A DNA stretch of 64,000 nt from CAWFLT01 sp963816795 (lineage in GTDB: Bacteria > Acidobacteriota > Vicinamibacteria > Vicinamibacterales > SCN-69-37): the NCBI GenBank assembly GCA_963816795.1, contig CAWFLT010000011.1, positions 124,001 to 188,000 on the forward strand. The letters run 5' to 3'. A model generated the notes under the pieces. The model saw nothing but the letters and a program-made list of their open reading frames with translations. It had not been told where the DNA came from and did not search any database. A program made the position numbers and the translations under genes. Position 1 is the first letter of the stretch; the number at the start of each line of letters is the position of its first letter. Below, one piece after another: positions 1 through 10,241 of the stretch.

Positions 1-250
1 GGCATGAAATCAGGGTGATCAGGAGACCAACCCCGAATGCGCGGCCGAATCCAATCCGGCCGCCCAGAACGTTATCCCGGTACGAGCGGATGCCGAGGTA
101 CACGAACAGGAACGAGATGACGATGGCCGTGTAGCCGACGATGGCGCCGCGCTCGAATCCTATTTGCTCGATGAACGGCAGCGTGCCGAACATCATCAGA
201 GCGGCCACGCCGCCCGACAGGAACCCGAAAGTGAGAACGGTCTTTTTCAT
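1..250 (-). CDS. DUF4199 domain membrane protein (3' part beyond window)
   Basis: The 83 residues visible start MKKTVLTFGFLSGG and contain a first hydrophobic segment, a short polar turn, a second segment (AIVGYTAIVISFLFVYLGI) and the IRSYRDN..GG.IGFGRAF stretch typical of DUF4199 proteins, which are small inner-membrane proteins of unknown function. An AGAAGGAG ribosome site lies 11 bases before the ATG. The gene runs off the left window edge, so its C-terminal helices are not seen. It lies directly downstream of the LuxR-type regulator on the same strand, with a hairpin between. Family assignment is fairly secure; function is unknown. Confidence 0.8.
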   Translation of the reverse strand, partial: MKKTVLTFGFLSGGVAALMMFGTLPFIEQIGFERGAIVGYTAIVISFLFVYLGIRSYRDNVLGGRIGFGRAFGVGLLITLISC

Positions 251-315
251 GTGCGTGAGTGCTCCTTCTGGCGGCACTCTACGAGCGGCGGCCGGCGCGC
301 GTCGTCATCCATTCG

Positions 316-348
316 GGTGATTTTGCAGCTTCGGGCCGCGAAATCACC
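316..348 (-). terminator. Hairpin between the LuxR-type gene and the DUF4199 gene
   Basis: GGTGATTT (316-323) pairs with AAATCACC (341-348). The intervening 17 bases can add further pairs around a TTCGG loop. It lies just after the stop codon of the LuxR-type gene and before the start of the next gene on the same strand. There is no clear T-tract, so it may be an attenuator or mRNA-end structure rather than a strong intrinsic terminator. Confidence 0.45.
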
Positions 349-351
349 CAT

Positions 352-841
352 TCAGGTGATGAGTCCGAGCTGCTTGCCGAGCTGGACAGCCTGGGTGCGG
401 CGGTTCGCACCCAGTTTGTCCAGTACCCGGCCGGTGTGGGTCTTCACAGTGTTCTCGCTGACGAAGAGCCGAGTGGCCATCTCGCGCGTGCTGAGGCCTT
501 CGGCAATCAGCTGCAGCACCTCGAGCTCGCGCGGCGTGAGGCCGAGCTCGTCGGCTTTGGCCTGGTTCAAGCACGAACGGCGCGCCAGGCTCGGCAGCAA
601 CGGGGACCTCCACGCGGACTTCGACGGGGACTTCGACCTTGATTTCGACCGGCACGACCTTCGTCTTCGTGAGTGTCAGGCCCAGCCAGATGCCGGCGGC
701 CGCAAACGCCGCCGCGATGATGGCGCCGTAGATTTCGACGGAATGCTGGACCACGAGGAAGCGGTACTCGACCAGCCGCATCGCCAGGATGAGCAATCCG
801 GCGACGACGCCGAAGATGATCGTCGTGCGCACATCACGCAC
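352..841 (-). CDS. Membrane-anchored LuxR-family transcriptional regulator (frameshifted)
   Basis: The GTG at 839-841 has GGAGG 8 bases upstream. The N-terminal part (about 60 residues) has two hydrophobic segments (TIIFGVVAGLLILAM and IYGAIIAAAFAAAGIWLGL) followed by a Val/Pro/Glu-rich linker. In a second frame, entered near 575, the protein continues with a typical LuxR/GerE helix-turn-helix (LTPRELEVLQLIAEG, then ENTVKTH, then LDKLGA). No receiver domain is present, so the membrane segment may be the input. This is a known pattern of membrane-tethered LuxR proteins seen next to DUF4199 genes. The frame change falls between two well-conserved parts and looks like a sequence error. Confidence 0.75.
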
Positions 842-1003
842 GTTTGACCTCCGTCATCACCGATCCACGCGCAGGATGCGCCAGCAGGCGCGCCAATTCT
901 ACGTCCTCCCGAGCGGCGGCATGTGTGTATTCTTCGTTCCTCCATATGCGGCTGGAACCAGGCCGCGGCTCGGCGTGCACGACCGTCGCCGCGCCATCGC
1001 GTG

Positions 1004-2185
1004 ATGCGATCCTGGCGCAACGTCGCCGTGCTGGCCGCGGCGCAGGCGCTCGCGGCGTCCGGCGGCCCGCTCGTGACGCTCGCGGGCGGCATCGTCGGGC
1101 AGACGCTCGCGCCGTCGCCGCTGCTGGCGACGCTGCCGATCACGGCGCTCGTCATCGGCGTGGCGATGTCGGCCGTGCCCGCCGCGTTGTTGATGCGCCG
1201 CATCGGCCGGCGTGCCGGCTTCATGACCGGCGCGGCGATCAGCAGCGTCGGCGCGCTCCTCGCGGCCGCCGCCACCGCCCAGGGCGGCTTCGCCGCGTCT
1301 TCTGTCTCGCGACGCTGGTCATGGGCGCCGGCTCCGCCTTCGTGGCGCAGTACCGGTTCGCCGCCGCCGAGTCCGTCGATCCGCGGCACACCGGCCGTGC
1401 GGTCTCGTTCGTGCTCGTCGGCGGCATCGTCGCCGGCGTGCTCGGGCCGGAGATCGGCCGTCACGGCCGGCTCTGGTTCGGCTCCGAGTTCAGCGGCGCC
1501 TTCGTCGTGGTCGCGATGTCCAGGTCGATCGCGCTCGTCCTGCTCGGCGCGATCCGGCATGCCGCCGCCGACGGCGCCGGCGACACCCGTCGAGCGGCTC
1601 CCGCTGCGGACGTTCCTCGCCCGCCCGGCGTTCGTCCTCGCGATGGTGTCGGCCGCGGCGGCCTACGCCGTCATGAGCTTCGTCATGACGGCGACGCCGA
1701 TCAGCATGCACGTGCACGATCGGACATTCGCTCGACGACACGGCGTTCACGATTCAGAGCCACGTCGTCGCGATGTTCGCGCCGTCGCTCGTCACCGGGC
1801 TTCCTCGTCGATCGCCTCGGCCTCACGCGAATGATGATCGCCGGCGCCGTGACGCTGCTGGCCAGCCTCGTCGCCGCGGCGTCGAGTCACGCGGTCGGGG
1901 CGTACTGGACCGGGCTCGTGCTGCTCGGCGTCGGCTGGAACCTGCTGTTCGTCGGCGCGACGGTGCTGCTCACGCGCAGCTACGCGCCGGCCGAGCGGTT
2001 CCGCGCGCAGGGGCTCAACGACGTCGCGGTGTTCGGCAGCCAGGCGCTGGCGTCGCTCGCGTCCGGGCGCCGTGCTGCACCGGTTCGGGTGGGTCGCGAT
2101 GAACCTCGCGGCGGCGCCGATTCTGATGCTCGTACTCGCGCTCATTGTCAGATTCCGAAGGAGACCTGCTCTGACGCCGGCCTGA
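1004..2185 (+). CDS. MFS transporter (multiple frameshifts)
   Basis: This is a major facilitator superfamily permease. Pieces in three frames join into one protein: MRSWRNVAVLAAAQALAAS, then a first loop with LLMRRIGRRAGF (an MFS motif-A-like loop), then VMGAGSAFVAQYRFAAAE, LVGGIVAGVLGPEIG, and a second half with FLVDRLGLTRMMIAGA and LLGVGWNLLFVGATVLL. About 12 membrane segments are expected over about 390 residues. Frame changes are near 1300, 1560, 1725, 1800 and 2070. The stop used here is the TGA at 2183-2185 after the last frame change. Substrate unknown. The gene is either a pseudogene or affected by sequencing indels; the latter fits the rest of the window. Confidence 0.75.
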
Positions 2186-2270
2186 CTTCGCCGTTCGCTG
2201 CGCTCAGCGCGAGCAACTCGAAGTGTCTCGCGTTCTGCTACACTTCCCGAAACCCAAACAGGACACTCTC

Positions 2271-3740
2271 GTGTTTTTCCGGCTGAGCTCTGCAGCGGTC
2301 ATCACCGCCCTCGCGGTGGGCCAGGCACCCTCGCTGCCCGGCCAGTCGGAGTGGACGTTGCCCGATCCGGCGACCACGTACACGGCGACGGCAACCGGCC
2401 GGGCGACTGACGCCGCGGGCGCGACACTGACACTCTCCAAGTCTCCGGCAGCCACGGACGGCGCGGCGGCAGCGGCACCGCCGCGATTCGGCGTCGTGTC
2501 AGCCACCGTGCCCGCCGAGACGCTGCGCGGGAAGCGCGTGACGTTGCGCGGCGAGCTCCAGACGCGCAACGCCGGCGGCGCGTCGCTCTGGATGCGCGTC
2601 GACAAGCCTGCCGGAATGATGATGCTCGACAACGGGCAGGATCGCGCGGTGAAAGGCGACTCGGACTGGACGCCGTTCGCTGTCACGCTCCCGGTGCTGC
2701 CATCCGCCAAGTTCAGTGGAGATTGGCGTCATCCTGCAGGGCGCCGGCTCGGTCACCGCGCGCTCCGTCCGCTTCGAGTCGGCGCAGAGCTCCAGGCCGA
2801 CGGACCGATCGCGCAAGACGCGAAGGTCGTCGTCGATGCGGCGATCGATATCGTGCGAAAGCACGCGTGGATGCGCGACAACGTCGACTGGACGTGGTCG
2901 AGCCAGAAGTGCGTCTGCTCGCGGCCGGCGCGAGAAAAGAGCGCGGACGTCTATCCCGCCGTTCGATATCTGCTCACGTCGCTGAACGATCGGCACAGCT
3001 TTCTCATGCCGCCCGCAGCCACCACCGCCTTCCGCACGGGCGGCGCCGCAAATCCACCGATCGAGGTGACAGCGCTCGGCGATCGGATCGGCTACCTCAA
3101 CGTGCCGGGCTACAGCGGCGGAGACGCCACGGCAGCGCGCAGTTTCGCCACGAAGGCGCACGAGCAGCTCGCTGCGACCGCGGATGACGCCGGGTGCGGG
3201 TGGATTGTCGATCTGCGCGGCAACACCGGCGGCAACATGTGGCCGATGCTCGCCGGCCTCAAGCCGTTTCTCGGCGACGAGCCGCTCGGGACGTTCGTCA
3301 GCCGTGACGGCACGAGCCCGCCATGGAAGGCCGGTCAGTCGGTCGATGTTGAGCCGCCGCCCGGGCTTCGGAAACTCGAACAAGCGTGGGTCGCGGTGCT
3401 GACCGGTCCGCGCACGGCCAGTTCCGGCGAAGCCGTGACGATTTCGTTCAAGGGCCGCCAGCGCACGCGCTCCTTCGGTCAGCCGACGATCGGGCTGTCC
3501 AGCGCGAACGGGACATTTCCGTTGCCCGACGGGGCGATGATCCTGCTCACCACCGCGATCGAAGCCGATCGCACGGGCAAACAGTACGGCGAGAAGGTCG
3601 ATCCCGACGAGATCGTTCCCGCGCCGGCCGCAAGTGCCCCACCCGCCAACTCGATCGACGACGCCACGATGGCCGCGGCGATAGCGTGGCTGAGACGGTC
3701 GTGCGGATCGGATCGCGCGCTCACTGCCGAATGGCGATGA
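2271..3740 (+). CDS. S41-family (C-terminal processing type) peptidase, exported
   Basis: The likely start is the GTG at 2271, giving a signal-peptide-like VFFRLSSAAVITALAVG; an in-frame GTG at 2223 is the alternative. A beta-sandwich-like N-terminal region (about 150 residues, including LRGELQTRNAGGASLWMRVD) precedes the peptidase region. The latter has DRHSFLMPP, a domain start at IGYLNVPGYSGG, GWIVDLRGNTGGNMWPM, and the catalytic serine region GPRTASSGEAVTISF followed by FGQPTIGLSSANG. Frame changes near 2716, 2800 and 2905-2940 scramble about 70 residues in the middle. Probable role: periplasmic or secreted serine protease acting on C-terminal peptides. It follows the MFS gene by 85 bases. 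Confidence 0.8.
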   Translation: MFFRLSSAAVITALAVGQAPSLPGQSEWTLPDPATTYTATATGRATDAAGATLTLSKSPAATDGAAAAAPPRFGVVSATVPAETLRGKRVTLRGELQTRNAGGASLWMRVDKPAGMMMLDNGQDRAVKGDSDWTPFAVTLPVLPSAKFSGDWRHPAGRRLGHRALRPLRVGAELQADGPIAQDAKVVVDAAIDIVRKHAWMRDNVDWTWSSQKCVCSRPAREKSADVYPAVRYLLTSLNDRHSFLMPPAATTAFRTGGAANPPIEVTALGDRIGYLNVPGYSGGDATAARSFATKAHEQLAATADDAGCGWIVDLRGNTGGNMWPMLAGLKPFLGDEPLGTFVSRDGTSPPWKAGQSVDVEPPPGLRKLEQAWVAVLTGPRTASSGEAVTISFKGRQRTRSFGQPTIGLSSANGTFPLPDGAMILLTTAIEADRTGKQYGEKVDPDEIVPAPAASAPPANSIDDATMAAAIAWLRRSCGSDRALTAEWR

Positions 3741-3817
3741 ACCCGCGGCGGCTGCGAAGACCTGGCCGACCGCGTCCAGGCTCTTTGCGCGACGGCATCA
3801 AGTAACATGCCTGCCTG

Positions 3818-5233
3818 ATGCGAGTGCTGTCGTTCGCTGCGGCGTCCATCGTCGCGGCGTCTTTTGTTCGAGGCGTTGCCCGCCCCGCCGGCCGAGTGGC
3901 CGGGGTTCCGTGGTCCTGAGATGGACGGGCTCGCCCTCGCGTCCAAGCTGCCAGAACGCTGGTCGGCACGGGAGCACGTGACGTGGGCGGTCGACGTTCC
4001 AGGACAGGGCTGGTCGTCGCCGATCGTCGCGAACGGCACGGTGTATCGTGACCTCGGCGATCAGCGGCAAGCCGTTCAAGAAGCCGACACCGGCATCTAC
4101 GGCAACGACTACATCGCCGAACTGCGCGCCGCCGGCCTGTCGAGCGCCGAGGTCAACCGCCGGCTGCGCGCGCGCGACAACGAGCTGCCGGAGGAATCGG
4201 ACGCGATCCGCTACATGGTCTACGCGTTCGACGCGCGCACCGGCGCGCTCAGATGGGAGCGCGAGGCCCACCACGGGCTGCCGATCGGCGGCCGGCACCG
4301 CAAGAACACCTACGCGTCCGAAACGCCGTTCACCGACGGCGAGCGCTGTACGTGTCCTTCGGGTTGAACATCGGACTCTTCTGCTACTCGCTCGACGGCA
4401 CGCTGCTCTGGAAGCGCACCTGGCCGCCGCAGCCGATCTACCTCGACTTCGGCACCGGCTCGTCGCCGATCGCGCACGCCGGTCGCGTCTACCTCCTGCA
4501 GGACAGCGAGCGCGAGTCGTTCCTGGCGGCGCTCGACGCGAAGACCGGCGCGGACGTCTGGCGCGTCCCGCGCACGGAAAAGAGCACTTCAACCGCACGT
4601 CGTCGTGGTCGACGCCGCTCATCTGGAAGAACTCGATACGGACCGAGATCGTCACCACCGGTCACGGCTTCATCCAGAGCTACGGCCTCGACGGCCGGGA
4701 GCTCTGGCGCATCGCGCGCGTCTCGATGCCGCTCGACCTCGCCGGTCACCGCGGGCGACCTGCTGTTCGTGGGCACCGGCGCGCAGGAAGGCGACGCGGC
4801 GCGACCGTTCTTCGCGATCAACGCCGGCGCCAGCGGCGACATCACGCTCACCGGCGAGGCGACGAGCAACGCGTTCGTGCGCTGGACGCACCCGCGGGCC
4901 TCCGGCTACACGCCGTCGCCGCTCGTGCACCAGGGGCGCGTGTATCTCGTGCACGATCTCGGGACGATGCTGGTGCTGTCCGCCGACACCGGCAAGGAGA
5001 TCTATCGTGCCCGCGTCGGCGGCCTCGGACACACCTTCTCCGCGTCGCCGATCGCCACCGCGAACCGCATCTATTTTCCAGACGAGGAAGGCGTGACGAT
5101 CGTGCTCGACGCCGGCGACAGCTACCGGGAGATCGCGCAGAACGACCTCGGCGCGATGACGCTCGCCTCGCCCGCCGTCGCGGGCAACGCGCTGTTCATC
5201 CGCACCGACAGCAAGCTCTACCGGATCGAGTAG
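3818..5233 (+). CDS. PQQ-like beta-propeller repeat protein, exported (multiple frameshifts)
   Basis: The start MRVLSFAAASIVAAS looks like a signal peptide. It is followed by WPGFRGPEMDGLA (the W.G.RG start typical of this family), then propeller blades such as GQGWSSPIVANGTVY, YAFDARTGALRWERE, CYSLDGTLLWKR, LAALDAKTGADVWRVP, SYGLDGRELWRI and VLSADTGKEIYRARVGG. Frame changes are near 3865, 4045, 4095, 4347, 4580 and 4745. Blade order and a coherent C-terminus (FIRTDSKLYRIE) support one gene of about 470 residues. These propellers resemble PQQ dehydrogenases and BamB, but no quinone-enzyme catalytic residues were identified. A TAACAT box ends 9 bases before the ATG. The gene converges on the TonB receptor with an 18-base gap. 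Confidence 0.75.
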
Positions 5234-5251
5234 CCGCGGCGCCTGGCCCTT

Positions 5252-8200
5252 TCAGAACTCGACTCTCACCCCAAACCTCACGTACCGCGCCCCTCCCCCG
5301 GTGGTCGGGTCGCCGCGCGTGCTCGTGATGCGCATGAAGCTGCCGCTGGTGACGCTGTTCACAGGGTTCGACCACTGCGGCTGGTTCGCGAGACTGAACC
5401 CTTCCACGCGGAACTGCAGCTTGGCGCGACTGCTCAACGGGAACGTCCGGAACACCGACATGTTCAGGGTCCAGAACCCAGGGCCCCGGAACTGGTTGCG
5501 GCCAGTGTTGCCGTAACGCTGTTCGGTCACGTTCCTCCACGCGGCCGGGTCGTAGTACGGCTCGTCGGGTCCGACGCCGACGCGCGTCACGTCGCCCACG
5601 AGATCGGCCGTCTGGAGATTACCCCGCTGATCGAGCGCCGTGTTGCTGGCCGTCACCGTGAACGGCGAGCCCGAATATGCGGCCACCGAGCCGCTCACCT
5701 GCCAATCCCTGATGAGCGCATTCACCACGCTGTTGCCATCGCCGTGCCCGAAGGGCAGCTGGTAGGTGGACGCCATCGTGAACGTGTGGCGCCGATCGAA
5801 CCCCGCCAGCGCGTAGTTGCGTTCGAACACCTCCGGGGCGTTGTAATCGAAGACGGCCGTGCCGTCATCGTCGGTCATGTTCATCGTTCTGCCGAGCGTG
5901 TAGGCGCCGCGGACGAGCAGGTTGTTCTTGAACGGCCGGCTCAACTGCAACTGCATCGCGTGATACATCGCTCTGTTCCAGCCGCCAAAAAGCGTCGTCG
6001 ATGCCGTGCGCTGGAACTCCTGGAAGAAGACACGACCCTGCTCGCCACCGCCGGGAGGCGACACGTTGAGCTCGATGTTCGCGAAGCCTCGCGTGGTCTT
6101 CGTGCCGACATAGGCGGCGTTGATCGACATGTCGAACGGCAGCCGGCGCTCGATCGACGCGTTCCACGACTGGATGTAGCCGCGAGAGACATTCTCCGGA
6201 TCGGGGGTCCGCATCGTGGCCGTGTTGGGAAGCGGCGACGAGCTCTCGTTCGGTCCCGGCCCGCCGAATTCCGGAATCCCGCTGGCGAGCGAGCCGTACG
6301 GCTGCCAGCTGTTCAGGCTCACGTAGGTGTTGTGGATGGTCAGCGGATAGGCGCCGCGCAGCGGCCGGGCAAACGGCAGCGGATTGTATGTCAGTCCGTA
6401 TCCGGTCCGGAGCACCGTCAACTGGTTCACGCGCCACGCGATGCCGAGTCTCGGGGCGAAGTCGGCGTTGCTGGTCTCGAGCCCGACATCCCGAGGGACA
6501 TCCCCGACCCCACCGAGCAGCACGTTCATGGTGTCGAGGTCCAGGCGCTCGACACCACGGCCCGCGTCGCGGTTCACCAGCGGGAGGTACTCATAGCGGA
6601 CGCCGAAATCGAGCGTGACGTTCTGGTGCACCTGCCAGCGGTCGCCGACGTAGAAGCCAAATCGCCACTCCCTCGTCGTCATCTCTTCCCACTGGATGGC
6701 CTTCAGCGCCTGCGAGGTCAACCCGAGCAGGAACGACGCGTACTGGTTGTAGAAATTCGGCGCCTGGGCGCTCCCGCGCAATCCGCTCAGGTTCCCGCTG
6801 AAGTCGAGCCGGCCGCGCGGGCCGGTGCCGCCGAACTCCGGCTGCCAGTGATTCATCGCCTGGTAGTCAACCGCGGCGCCGAACCGCAGCGAGTGCGCTC
6901 CAGACAGCTTCGTCATGTTGGCGGCCACTGTGTAGGTCGGATCGAAGCGCGTGTAGGGATTCCAACTGTCCGTCGAGCCCTGCGCGCTCATGCCGTTGCC
7001 CCAGACCGGCATGCCGCTCTGGCGGATATCCGGACCGTTCGTGCCCGGCACACCCAGTTCGAGCCCGTAGTTGCTGCCGTAGTCAGGCCCGTAGCCCCAC
7101 TGGTCGAGCAGCGAATACCCGAAGGTCGTGTCGAGCACGAACGTCGGACCGAGCGTGACGGTCTGGCCGATCGTCGCCACCCACGTCTTCGTCTTGCCCA
7201 GGCCTCCGCCGTCGAACGCCAGCTTCTGCAGGTTGCTGACCGTCGCATCCATGACGCCGATCTTCCCCCAGACCTGATGCGTGGGACTGCGGTTCCAGTT
7301 GACCTTGACGTCGTACTGGTTTCGTCGAACGTGCTGATGTATTCCTTGAAGTAGTTGGCCGAGTTGCCGGGCCCGTTCGGCAGCGGGTAGAACTCGTTGA
7401 TCCGGCGGGCAATCGGATCGATGCGATCCGCCGGGATCATGTTTCCCGAAAAGGCCTGTCGTCCGCGCCCGTCGATGTCTCCCGTGCGCGGGTCGTAGAT
7501 CAACTGCAGCGACCCGTTGGTGTTGAGCGCCTCGCTGAAGTCGCCGTTGCGCATCTTCTGCGTGGGCACCGTGTACGTCGACTCGCCCGCCGTGTTCCGG
7601 TACTGCCCCTCGAAGGCGCCGAAGTAGAACAGCTTGTTCTTCTTGATGGGCCCGCCCAGCGTGCCGCCGTCGATGTGGTGATCGGTCGGTAGCTTGGGCG
7701 TGTTATTGCGCTTCGCGAAGTAGGTCTGTGCGCGGAGATTCTGATTGGTGAAAAAGCCAAACGCCGAGCCCTGGAGCCGGTTCGTGCCCGACTTGGTGAT
7801 GACCGTGACGGCCGCGCCGCCCGCGAGCCCCTGATCCGCCGAGAAACTCCCCGTGGTCACGTTGACCGACGCGATCGTCTCGGCCGGCGCGACGTACAGC
7901 GTGTGATGCGGCAACCACGTGAACTGATTCGTCGCGCCGTCCACGCGGGTGCTGTTGTTGTTCCGGTTCGTGCCGTTGATCGTGGTTGACAGCGCGCGTG
8001 CGGGCGTATCGATCTCGGCGTTCTGGAACTCCGATGGCGTCGAGCCAGGCACGAGGTCGAGCAGGCTCTGGTAGTTCCGGAACTCGGGCAGCGGAAGGTC
8101 GACGACTTCCTTCGACGAGAAGGCCGAGCCGGTGTCCGCTTTGTCCGTCTTCAGCAATTGCGTCTCGGACTGCACGGTCACCGTTTCGGTGAGCTGGCCG

Positions 8201-8553
8201 ACTTCCAGTTTCGCATCGACCCGGCTGATCGAGCCGGTCGTCACGGGCACTTGCTGTTTGACGAATTCCTTGAAGCCCTGGAGCGTGACCTTGACGTCAT
8301 ACATGCCGGGCAACACGTTGGCGAAGGTGTACGTGCCCGTGTCATTCGACGTCGCCCTCAAGGCCAGATTGGTTTCCCGGTTGACGATCACCACGGTCGC
8401 GCCGGGAATCCGGGCGCCGCTCCCGTCCTGGACGGTGCCCGTGAGGCTGCCGTACAGTTCCTGGGCGGTGACGCGCCCGGGCGCGAATACAACACAGAAG
8501 CAGAGTATCGAGAACGCGACGGTGTTCCAGCGACGGAGTCGAGTCGCAGGCAT
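5252..8553 (-). CDS. TonB-dependent receptor with carboxypeptidase-regulatory-like N-domain (oar-like)
   Basis: An outer-membrane barrel receptor of about 1,100 residues. It has a signal peptide ending near GRVTAQE, then a CarboxypepD-reg-like domain (GSLTGTVQDGSGARIPGATVV, DTGTYTFANVLPGMYDV), a plug domain (DLPLPEFRNYQSLLDLVPG, VTVITKSGTN), and a long barrel ending in ...RFGVRVEF, with the terminal aromatic residue expected for Bam-assembled proteins. GGAGG precedes the ATG at 8551-8553. There is one frame change near 7320; otherwise it is continuous. Such receptors are numerous in Acidobacteriota and take up large ligands with TonB/ExbBD energy. The ligand is unknown. It is divergent from the aminotransferase-fold gene. 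Confidence 0.9.
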
Positions 8554-8688
8554 GGAAGCCCTCCTCTCCATCCACCAAAGAACGGCCCGGGAGCAGGGGT
8601 CGCAACGGCAGGCGCGCGGGTTCCGAGCTGCCCGCGCCGATCGCGCAGAGCATAGCACCGTCACCCCCCCTATACTGGGAGCCCGGCG

Positions 8689-9963
8689 ATGCCACGTATC
8701 AACAAGCGGGAGTTCCTTCGGGCGTCGAGCTGCGCCGGCGTGGGTTGGCTCCTCGGCGACTCGGTCTGGGCCAGGTTCGCCGACGTGCCGGCACGCCAGC
8801 TCGCGCAGCGCGAAGACTTCTGGGAGACGATCCGCTCGAAGTACCGGCTCAAGCCCGACTACATCAACCTCGAGAGCGGCTACTACAGCATGCAAGCCGA
8901 GCCCGTCCTCGAGGCGTTCATCGCGAAGGTCCGTGAGGCCAACTACGAGGCGTCGTACTACCTGCGCACGAAACAGGTGCCCGACAAGCTCGCGATACGC
9001 ACACGGCTCGCCGCGATGGCCGGCTGCTCGGCCGACGAGCTCGTCATCACGCGCAACACCACGGAGTCGATCGCGACCGTGGTCAACGGCCACGACTGGA
9101 AGGCGGGCGACGAAGCCGTGATGGCCGAGCAGGACTACGGCCACATGGTCGCGCAGTTCAAGCTCATCGCCCGGCGGTACGGCACCGTCAACAAGGTCGT
9201 CTCGGTGCCCGGCGATCCGAAGTCGGACGACGAGGTCGTCCAGGTGTACGCAAAGGCGATCACGCCGCGCACGCGGCTGCTGATGGTGAGCCACATGATC
9301 AACGTCACCGGCCAGATCCTGCCGGTGCGGAAGATCGCCGACCTGGCGCACGCACGGGGCGTTGATGTCCTCGTTGACGGCGCGCACGCGTTCGCGCACT
9401 TCGACTTCAAGATCCCGGACCTCGGCGGCGACTACTACGCCGCCTCGCTCCACAAGTGGCTCGGGTGTCCGCTCGGCACGGGCATCCTCTACGTGCGCAA
9501 GGACAAGATCCCGAAGCTCTGGCCGATCTACGCCGACTGGCGCCTCACCGACGACGCCGACATCGGAAAGCTGAATCACACCGGCACGCATCCGGTGCAC
9601 ACGGACCTCGCGATCGACAGCGCGATCGCGTTCCACAACTCGATGGGCATCCAGCGCAAAGAAGCGCGGCTGCGATATCTGCAGACCTACTGGACGAGCC
9701 AGGTGCGCGGGATGAAGAACGTCGTGCTGAACACGCCGTCGGACCCCGCCCGCACGTGCGCCATCGCGAACGTCGGCATCACGGGCGTCACCCCCGCGGA
9801 TCTGGCGGCGACGCTGCTCGACAAGTACCGTATTTTTACGAACGCCGTCGACAACCCCGCCGCCGGCGTGCAGGGCGTGCGCGTGACGCCCCATGTGTTC
9901 ATCCTGCCCAAAGAGCTCGACGTCCTGGTGAAGGCGATCACCGAGATCGCCCGAGCGGCCTGA
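8689..9963 (+). CDS. Class V aminotransferase-fold PLP enzyme (isopenicillin N epimerase-like)
   Basis: An intact 424-residue protein. The N-terminus MPRINKREFLRASSC resembles a twin-arginine export signal with Lys-Arg in place of Arg-Arg, followed by a hydrophobic stretch, so export as a folded cofactor enzyme is possible. The fold-type-I core shows NLESGYYSMQAEP, TRNTTESIATVVNG (phosphate cup), VLVDGAHAFAHFDF with Asp230 and His233, and SLHKWLGCPLGTG with Lys256 as the PLP Schiff-base residue. Relatives include cysteine desulfurase-like proteins and isopenicillin-N epimerase. The substrate is not predictable. A TATACT box (8671-8676) and GGGAG precede the ATG. Confidence 0.85.
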   Translation: MPRINKREFLRASSCAGVGWLLGDSVWARFADVPARQLAQREDFWETIRSKYRLKPDYINLESGYYSMQAEPVLEAFIAKVREANYEASYYLRTKQVPDKLAIRTRLAAMAGCSADELVITRNTTESIATVVNGHDWKAGDEAVMAEQDYGHMVAQFKLIARRYGTVNKVVSVPGDPKSDDEVVQVYAKAITPRTRLLMVSHMINVTGQILPVRKIADLAHARGVDVLVDGAHAFAHFDFKIPDLGGDYYAASLHKWLGCPLGTGILYVRKDKIPKLWPIYADWRLTDDADIGKLNHTGTHPVHTDLAIDSAIAFHNSMGIQRKEARLRYLQTYWTSQVRGMKNVVLNTPSDPARTCAIANVGITGVTPADLAATLLDKYRIFTNAVDNPAAGVQGVRVTPHVFILPKELDVLVKAITEIARAA

Positions 9964-10044
9964 GAAGGCGACGGACTCAGCGGCCTGGCAACCACGTGAT
10001 AGCGCTTTCCAGTTCGACGTAGCGGTCGGCGCGCTGGACTGTTG

Positions 10045-10186
10045 GGTACGACAGGTACGTCGAGGTACGACAGGTACGTTGGGTACGCGGAACGAACTAA
10101 CGGTCGCCAGCTTTTTCAGTTAACGATTAATGGCCATCGCCAGAAGGTTCCTCGTACCTGAACGTACCCAACGTACCTGTCGTACC
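10045..10186. repeat. GTAC-rich direct and inverted repeat
   Basis: The 24 bases at 10064-10087 are repeated exactly as a reverse complement at 10163-10186, separated by 75 bases. A partial direct copy of the left arm (core TACGACAGGTACGT) occurs at 10047-10060. Another inverted CGTACCTG word lies at 10153-10160. It fills the space between the aminotransferase gene and the kinase gene and overlaps no obvious coding sequence. It could fold into a long stem in single-stranded DNA or RNA. Its role (REP-like element, protein-binding site or terminator) is not determined. Confidence 0.8.
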
Positions 10187-10228
10187 GACGGCCACATGGA
10201 ATCGGAAACCGCTCTAGTCCAGCCGGTG

Positions 10229-10234
10229 TATCCT
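10229..10234 (+). promoter_or_regulatory. Candidate -10 box for a leaderless kinase transcript
   Basis: TATCCT ends 7 bases before the GTG start at 10242. No ribosome-binding site fits in the gap, so transcription from this box would give a leaderless message. No good -35 is visible. Confidence 0.4.
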
Positions 10235-10241
10235 CGCTTGG

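Noticed and set aside
5744..7354. 536-residue open frame on the plus strand
   Set aside because: It is the antisense of the TonB receptor. Its composition is Arg/Val/His-rich with no motif, as expected for the complement of a GC-rich coding strand.
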